Shown here piece after piece: positions 59,252-64,000 of a stretch of DNA of 64,000 nucleotides. The stretch comes from Vibrio porteresiae DSM 19223 (GTDB taxonomy: Bacteria; Pseudomonadota; Gammaproteobacteria; Enterobacterales; Vibrionaceae). The stretch spans positions 930,001-994,000 of the forward strand of contig NZ_AP024895.1 of the NCBI RefSeq assembly GCF_024347055.1, in the 5' to 3' direction. Numbering within the stretch: position 1 is the first letter of the stretch; each line of letters begins with the position of its first letter. Made by a program: the position numbers and the translations under genes. The notes beneath the pieces are model-generated. The model was given only the letters and a program-made list of their open reading frames with translations. It was not told the DNA's origin and did not search any database.

Positions 59252-61138
59252 ATGAATTACAAAAATACTGCAGAGAAAATACTGCAATGCGTAGGTGGAA
59301 AGAACAACATCGCACATCTCACTCACTGTTCAACACGCGTGAGGTTAACCTTGATGGACGATGATGTGGTGGATTATGAAGCGCTGCAACATGTCGATGG
59401 CGTTATAGGGGTTCGTCGCAATGTGCAGTGTCAGATTATTATTGGCAACGAAGTCATTGAGGTATTTGATGCCCTAAAAGCGTTGGTCGGTGAACGAGAG
59501 GACGCGCCAGCCAGTGCGAAAGCCCCTAAACATTGGGGAGCATTTATTCTTGATTTCGTGATCAGTATTTTTCAGCCTTTGGTGCCCGCTATTGCTGGTG
59601 GTGGGGTTTTAAAATCTTTGTTGTTACTGTGCGCTGTCCTTGGCGTAATGGATAAACAGTCGCAGACGTATCAACTGCTGGATCTCATCGGTAGTGCTCC
59701 GCTCTATTTTTTGCCGATTCTTGTCGCGATCACGACGGCGATGAAACTCAATGCCAACGTGCTGGTTGCAGCTTCCTGTGTCGGGGCCTTGTTATTACCC
59801 AACATGGCTAAGTTGTTGGCGCAAGGGGTATCACTGGCTGATTTTCCCGTCCAGAACATCGCTTATGCCTCTCAAGTTTTTCCGGCCATTTTGTGTGTCC
59901 TGTTTTATGCTTTGATGGAAAAATGGATCACAAAATATTCCCCTAAAGCGATTCGCATTTTCTTTGTCCCTATGGTGGCGATGGCCATCACTGTGCCAGT
60001 CACCTTGCTACTACTTGGGCCGTTGGGGTTCCATGCTGGTCAGTTGATGGCGACGGTGATCTTGTATCTATTTGCTCATCTAGGTTTTGTGGCAACTGCC
60101 CTGTTGGCAGCGATTTTGCCATTTATGATTGCCACAGGTATGCATAAAGCGTTGATTCCTTATGCAGTGGCAAGCATGACTCAAATCGGCAAAGAGCTGC
60201 TTTATCTGCCCGCTTCTCTGGCGCATAACATCGCTCAGTCTGGAGCCAGTTTTGCCGTGGCACTAAAAACGAAAGACAGTGGCCTGCGTTCGACCGCCAT
60301 CTCTGCGGGTATTTCGGCATTCTTTGGCATCACTGAACCGGCGATTTACGGCGTCACGTTAGTTCGCAAGCGGGTGCTGTATAGCGTGATGATTGGAGGC
60401 GCTGTCGGCGGTACTTTTATCGGGTTATGCGCGATTGAAGCGTTCGCTTTAGTGGGGCCTGGCATCGCCAGTATCACCATGTTCACTTCCCCTGAAAATT
60501 CAATGAATTTGATTTATGCCTTGATCGCCATTCCTGTGTCATTTTTTACCGCTTTTGTTTCGGTATTGCTGATCTGGCATGAAGAAGCGACTGATAGCGA
60601 AGTGAAAGATCATCAACAACAAGCCGATCTAGCAAAAGAACAGACAGTTCAACCTATCGCATCGTCAGCCAATAAAGCTTACCCATTCGAGTCGCCTGTT
60701 GTAGGGCAGGTGATTGCCCTTGAGGACGTCAATGACACTGTCTTTGCCAGTAAATTGGTGGGGGATGGCATTGCTGTGATTCCCAGCGAAGGGATCCTTT
60801 ACGCGCCGATAGGTGGAGAGATCATTAGCGTTTATGAAACCGGCCATGCGATCAGCATGATGGCAGATAATGGCGCCGAGTTACTTTTTCATATTGGAAT
60901 AGACACCGTACAGCTAGAAGGGGATTACTTTACGGCTCTGGTCAAAGCCGGAGATCGAGTCGAGGCGGGTGATGAGCTGATTCAGTTTGATTTAGACAAC
61001 ATTGTTGCCGCTGGATACGACCCAACTGTCATGGCGGTGATCGCCAATTATGAAGATTTTCAGATTGAACCTATCGCGGAGCAAGAGGCTAAGGTTCAAC
61101 GTCATCAAACCATTTTTATGTTAGAGGAGCTTGCTTAA
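59252..61138 (+). CDS. bglF: Beta-glucoside PTS enzyme IIBCA
   Basis: Membrane transporter that imports and phosphorylates beta-glucosides. The EIIB domain is N-terminal with phosphorylated Cys26 (AHLTHCSTRVRL). EIIC (about 90-450) has many helices and GGGVLKSL and GITEPAIYGV. EIIA at the C-terminus has His547 in LLFHIGIDTVQLEGDYF, the same number as in E. coli BglF. 628 residues, BglF length. It overlaps nothing but is only one base from bglA. Expression is set by the RAT/terminator in the leader. Whether the true sugar is cellobiose, arbutin or laminaribiose is not shown. Confidence 0.93.
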   Translation: MNYKNTAEKILQCVGGKNNIAHLTHCSTRVRLTLMDDDVVDYEALQHVDGVIGVRRNVQCQIIIGNEVIEVFDALKALVGEREDAPASAKAPKHWGAFILDFVISIFQPLVPAIAGGGVLKSLLLLCAVLGVMDKQSQTYQLLDLIGSAPLYFLPILVAITTAMKLNANVLVAASCVGALLLPNMAKLLAQGVSLADFPVQNIAYASQVFPAILCVLFYALMEKWITKYSPKAIRIFFVPMVAMAITVPVTLLLLGPLGFHAGQLMATVILYLFAHLGFVATALLAAILPFMIATGMHKALIPYAVASMTQIGKELLYLPASLAHNIAQSGASFAVALKTKDSGLRSTAISAGISAFFGITEPAIYGVTLVRKRVLYSVMIGGAVGGTFIGLCAIEAFALVGPGIASITMFTSPENSMNLIYALIAIPVSFFTAFVSVLLIWHEEATDSEVKDHQQQADLAKEQTVQPIASSANKAYPFESPVVGQVIALEDVNDTVFASKLVGDGIAVIPSEGILYAPIGGEIISVYETGHAISMMADNGAELLFHIGIDTVQLEGDYFTALVKAGDRVEAGDELIQFDLDNIVAAGYDPTVMAVIANYEDFQIEPIAEQEAKVQRHQTIFMLEELA

Positions 61139-61139
61139 C

Positions 61140-62597
61140 ATGACGAATACACGTTTTCCAGATGGATTTCTTTGGGGGGGCGCTATTGCAGCAAACCAAG
61201 CAGAAGGTGCATGGAATGTGGGAGGTAAAGGACTATCGGTTGCCGACGTTGCCACGTTTAAAGCCAATGTGGATGTGAAAAATTACGCTGCTCACAACGC
61301 GATCAGTCGTCAAGTGGTGGAGGAGGCTGCTTTAGATCCTACTGATGGAATCTATCCTAAACGTCGTGGTATCGATTTTTATCATCGTTATCCAGAAGAC
61401 ATCGCCCTATTTGCTGAAATGGGGTTTAAAGCACTGCGTATCTCGATTGCTTGGTCACGAATTTTCCCCAATGGTGAAGAGCAAGAACCGAATATGGAAG
61501 GGGTTGAGTTCTATATTGGCTTATTACAAGAGATGCGTAAGCACAATATCGAACCGATTGTGACCCTGTCTCACTATGAGATGCCGCTGGCTTTGAGCTT
61601 AAAATACAACGGCTGGGTGGCTCGCCCTGTGGTCGATTGTTTTGTGCGTTTCTGTAATGTTTGTTTTGATTACTTTAAACCCTACGTGACCTATTGGCTG
61701 ACCTTCAATGAGGTGGACAGTATCTGCCGTCATCCATTTACGACCGCAGGTATTTTGCCAGATTGTCTAACTCCCGGAAAAGAGCAACAAGAGATCTATC
61801 AAGGGCTGCATCATCAGCTGGTAGCTTCAGCTATGGTGACTCGTGATTGTCACGCTAAAGTACCTGGGAGCAAAGTGGGTTGTATGTTGACTAAGTTAAC
61901 GACCTATCCGCATACCTGCCATCCTAAAGATGTAGAGCTCACCTTAATTAAGAACCTCGACAACTATTTCTATGCTGATGTTCAAGTCTTTGGCGAGTAT
62001 CCTCGTTTAACACTGGCGCGTTGGCAACGTGAAGGGATCGAAGTGCAGATGACGCCAGAAGATCTTGAAGTTTTGAAACAGCACACCGTTGATTACGTTT
62101 CCTTTAGTTACTATATGTCGATGACCGAGTCGGCCAGCAACGATGTGGAGCGCACACCGGGAAATACCATTGTCGGGGTAAAAAACCCTTATTTGGAATC
62201 AACCGATTGGGGATGGCAGATTGACCCTGTGGGTTTGAAAATTTCCTTGATCGAGCTTTATGACCGTTATCGTAAGCCTTTGATGGTAGTCGAAAACGGG
62301 ATGGGAGCAAAAGATACCGTAGTTGATGGTGAAATTCATGACCCTTATCGTATCGCCTATTTTAAAGCTCACTTTGAGCAGATGCGTGAAGCGATCAATA
62401 TGGGAGTGGAATGTCTCGGTTATACCAGTTGGGGGCCAATTGATATTGTCAGCGCTTCCACTTCACAAATGTCGAAACGTTATGGCTTTATCTATGTGGA
62501 TCAAGACGACCTAGGTAATGGTACTTTAGATCGTTTACGCAAAGATTCTTTCTATTGGTATCAGGACGTGATTCGCACCAATGGTGAAAGCCTATAA
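61140..62597 (+). CDS. bglA: 6-phospho-beta-glucosidase (GH1)
   Basis: Cleaves the phosphorylated beta-glucosides made by the PTS enzyme. 485 residues, family 1 glycoside hydrolase: FLWGGAIAANQAEGAW start, the acid/base Glu191 in LTFNEVDS, and the nucleophile Glu385 in MVVENGMG. SKRYGFIYVDQDD near the C-terminus is the phosphate-binding signature of 6-phospho enzymes. The start is ATG 61140, with GAGGAG 11 bases upstream, one base after the bglF stop. The symbol is the usual name of the family; bglB and ascB are close relatives. Confidence 0.92.
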   Translation: MTNTRFPDGFLWGGAIAANQAEGAWNVGGKGLSVADVATFKANVDVKNYAAHNAISRQVVEEAALDPTDGIYPKRRGIDFYHRYPEDIALFAEMGFKALRISIAWSRIFPNGEEQEPNMEGVEFYIGLLQEMRKHNIEPIVTLSHYEMPLALSLKYNGWVARPVVDCFVRFCNVCFDYFKPYVTYWLTFNEVDSICRHPFTTAGILPDCLTPGKEQQEIYQGLHHQLVASAMVTRDCHAKVPGSKVGCMLTKLTTYPHTCHPKDVELTLIKNLDNYFYADVQVFGEYPRLTLARWQREGIEVQMTPEDLEVLKQHTVDYVSFSYYMSMTESASNDVERTPGNTIVGVKNPYLESTDWGWQIDPVGLKISLIELYDRYRKPLMVVENGMGAKDTVVDGEIHDPYRIAYFKAHFEQMREAINMGVECLGYTSWGPIDIVSASTSQMSKRYGFIYVDQDDLGNGTLDRLRKDSFYWYQDVIRTNGESL

Positions 62598-62622
62598 CGA
62601 CTAACGTGGTTTAGGTGATTAA

Positions 62623-63477
62623 TTGCTCAAAATAATAAAATCGCTCAATTCCAGTGTGGTATTGGTGGAAAAAGATCAAAAGCCTATGATTTTAATTGGT
62701 AAGGGCATTGGTTATGGTAAGCAACCAGGTATGTCTGTCGATGAGAGTCAGGTCAGCCAAGTGTTTTTGCCGATAGATAACCTCTATGTGCAAAAATGTC
62801 TTACCTTAGCTGAGCATATTGAGGTCGTTTATTTTGAGCTGACTGAGGAGATCATCCGCTATGCTGAGGATCTCCTCCAGAGCCCACTCAATCCGAGCGT
62901 CTATTTCACTCTTACCGATCACTTGCAGTTTATCAAAGAACGACTTGCTCAGAATATGACCATTACGAATCGATTGGTATGGGAGGTGAAAACCTACTAT
63001 CCCAAGGAATTTCAGGTTGGTTGTTATGCGTTAGAGAAAGTAAAGCAAACATTGGGTTGCGATTTGCCAGAGCAAGAGGCAGCTAATGTGGCATTTCATA
63101 TTATCAATGCCCAAAGTAGCGACTCTTGCGCCAGTGATGCAGAACGTTGTGCCCAATTGGTGGGTGAGATTGCCAGTTTAGTCAGGCATAAAGTGGGCGT
63201 GGCTCTGAGTCAGGAGTCCATTCACTATGCGCGCTTTATCACTCACGTAAAATTTTTTGTTGAACGCTTTTTCACTGACCGAATGTTGGATGATGGTGAA
63301 GATCCCATGTTTGAACATCTTTTGCGTCAGTATCCACAAGCGATGGAAGGGGCCTTTACGATTCGCCAATTTATCGAACAGCGCTTTGAACGGACGATTT
63401 CGGATGAAGAGGTGGTCTATCTCGCGGTGCATATCTACCGCTTGCTTAAGCAATATGACAAGGAAATGGCAGGGTAG
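62623..63477 (+). CDS. bglG: BglG/LicT family transcriptional antiterminator
   Basis: RNA-binding antiterminator of 284 residues. The N-terminal CAT RNA-binding domain (residues 1-58) has KIIKSLNSSVVLVEKD and GKGIGYGKQPG. PRD1 and PRD2 follow, with phosphorylatable His in TDHLQFI, NVAFHIIN, THVKFF and VHIYRLL. In this family EIIB phosphorylates and inhibits the protein without sugar, and HPr activates it. The start is TTG with AGGTGA upstream. The gene lies last in the operon, and its target RAT is in the leader at 59,149, so it controls its own synthesis. Confidence 0.92.
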   Translation: MLKIIKSLNSSVVLVEKDQKPMILIGKGIGYGKQPGMSVDESQVSQVFLPIDNLYVQKCLTLAEHIEVVYFELTEEIIRYAEDLLQSPLNPSVYFTLTDHLQFIKERLAQNMTITNRLVWEVKTYYPKEFQVGCYALEKVKQTLGCDLPEQEAANVAFHIINAQSSDSCASDAERCAQLVGEIASLVRHKVGVALSQESIHYARFITHVKFFVERFFTDRMLDDGEDPMFEHLLRQYPQAMEGAFTIRQFIEQRFERTISDEEVVYLAVHIYRLLKQYDKEMAG

Positions 63478-63595
63478 TTATTTGAATTTGCTAATATTTT
63501 ACGTTGATTTTGTAAAGCATTGGTAACGGAATCCCCCTTTTTATAAAAAAAATCGGTTTTGTGCACATTATTTCAGCAAACAGTAAATTCAGGGG

Positions 63596-63624
63596 TTTAC
63601 AAGTTTTTTAAGCCCCTATATTAT
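63596..63624 (+). promoter_or_regulatory. Promoter of tRNA-Ser
   Basis: TTTACA and TATTAT are exactly 17 bases apart, 13 bases before the tRNA. The GC-rich GCGCTC that follows is typical of stringently controlled stable-RNA promoters. Confidence 0.75.
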
Positions 63625-63637
63625 GCGCTCCAACAAC

Positions 63638-63728
63638 GGAGAGATGGCTGAGTGGTTGAAAGCACCGGTCTTGAAAACCGGCATACGTTAATAGCGTATC
63701 TAGGGTTCAAATCCCTATCTCTCCGCCA
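63638..63728 (+). tRNA. serT: tRNA-Ser (anticodon UGA)
   Basis: A 91-base class II tRNA. The acceptor stem pairs GGAGAGA with TCTCTCC, followed by G and an encoded CCA. The D arm GGCTGAGTGG, anticodon arm CCGGTCTTGAAAACCGG with anticodon TGA, a long variable arm and the T arm with GGTTCAAATCC are all clear. It reads UCA and, with wobble, other UCN serine codons. It is followed by a terminator and the start of an integrase gene, so its 3' end is a likely attachment site. Confidence 0.95.
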
Positions 63729-63735
63729 CATTTTG

Positions 63736-63773
63736 AAGCCCAAGCCCTTTTAAAACAAGAGCTTGGGCTTTTT
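63736..63773 (+). terminator. Terminator after tRNA-Ser
   Basis: A perfect 10-bp stem (AAGCCCAAGC / GCTTGGGCTT) with a 15-nt loop, followed by TTT, begins 7 bases after the tRNA. Confidence 0.8.
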
Positions 63774-63817
63774 CGTTATGGTAACGTTTTGGCATGATAC
63801 GTACAAGTGATACGATC

Positions 63818-64000
63818 ATGTTCCTACTCAAAGACCGCAATGCCACATATTACGCTCGTTACTGTTTTTCAAAAGACTTAGTCGAAATAGGTTTTCCAGC
63901 AGAGCTAAGGTTCTCTCTAAGCACAAAAAAACGTTCGGAAGCTATAGACCGATTAATGGTTATCATGAGCCATATTCGCGGCTATGTGTCGACTTGGGAT
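63818..64000 (+). CDS. Phage-type tyrosine integrase, N-terminal part (runs off window)
   Basis: The reading frame from ATG 63818 stays open for 61 codons to the window end; an in-frame ATG at 63794 is an alternative start. The peptide begins MFLLKDRNATYYARYCFSKD and contains ELRFSLSTKKRSEA. This is the N-terminal signature of phage and island integrases: a short strand with 'YY.R', a hydrophobic 'F' and 'SL.TK.R.EA'. The catalytic domain is beyond the edge. The location about 90 bp after a tRNA gene, on the same strand, is typical of a genomic-island or prophage integrase. The assignment rests on 61 residues. Confidence 0.78.
   Translation, partial: MFLLKDRNATYYARYCFSKDLVEIGFPAELRFSLSTKKRSEAIDRLMVIMSHIRGYVSTWD

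Overview
The window looks like chromosome 1 of a Vibrio species. Several things point that way: an sdh-suc-znu-feo-argS-sixA block, a polar flagellar and chemotaxis operon that carries parC and parP, a complete ccm operon, mlaA, and the run sodB-grxD-topB. From memory, this gene order matches Vibrio cholerae closely. The proteins read as typical Vibrio orthologues. I do not assign a species.

Bases 1-12,700 hold the end of sdhB, sucABCD (2-oxoglutarate dehydrogenase E1/E2 and succinyl-CoA synthetase), the zinc importer znuBC with divergent znuA and a shared Zur-type operator, and the ferrous iron operon feoABC with candidate Fur and FNR sites. Bases 12,700-19,500 hold a HIT protein, argS, yecM, a large insulinase-type protease, a possible 44-residue ORF and sixA. 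Bases 19,500-32,600 are one long co-directional cluster: a candidate sigma-54 promoter, flhA, flhF, flhG, fliA, cheY, cheZ, cheA, cheB, parC, parP, cheW and a DUF2802 gene. They build the polar flagellum and place the chemosensory array at the pole. Bases 32,700-40,700 hold ccmABCDEFGHI (cytochrome c maturation) and mlaA. Bases 40,700-49,200 mix conserved genes (a VC2046-type gene, sodB, grxD, topB) with less conserved ones (a degenerate SDR, a branched-chain aminotransferase, a VOC protein, yagU, a GNAT).

From about 49,200 the content is more accessory: a second SDR, a histone-deacetylase-family protein, an HD-GYP protein beside a FIST-GGDEF protein (opposing c-di-GMP activities), a DoxX protein, a LysR regulator divergent from a Bcr/CflA-type efflux pump, and a secreted GH128-like glucanase. 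Then comes a beta-glucoside PTS operon (EIIBCA, 6-phospho-beta-glucosidase, BglG-type antiterminator). Its leader holds a recognisable RAT antiterminator overlapping a strong terminator, preceded by a candidate promoter and CRP site.

The right edge is a boundary. tRNA-Ser(UGA) at 63,638-63,728 is followed about 90 bp later by the start of a phage-type tyrosine integrase gene that runs off the window. This is the usual arrangement for a genomic island or prophage integrated at a tRNA gene, so novel cargo is most likely just beyond base 64,000.

The points most worth a second look are the tRNA/integrase junction, a candidate MetJ-type operator between sucB and sucC, a triplicated helix motif in the CheA linker, a 44-codon ORF ahead of sixA, an SDR that has lost its catalytic residues, a perfect FNR-type site in an AT-rich block, and the possible beta-glucan pathway formed by the GH128 enzyme and the bgl operon. 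I saw no CRISPR array, insertion sequence or rRNA operon.
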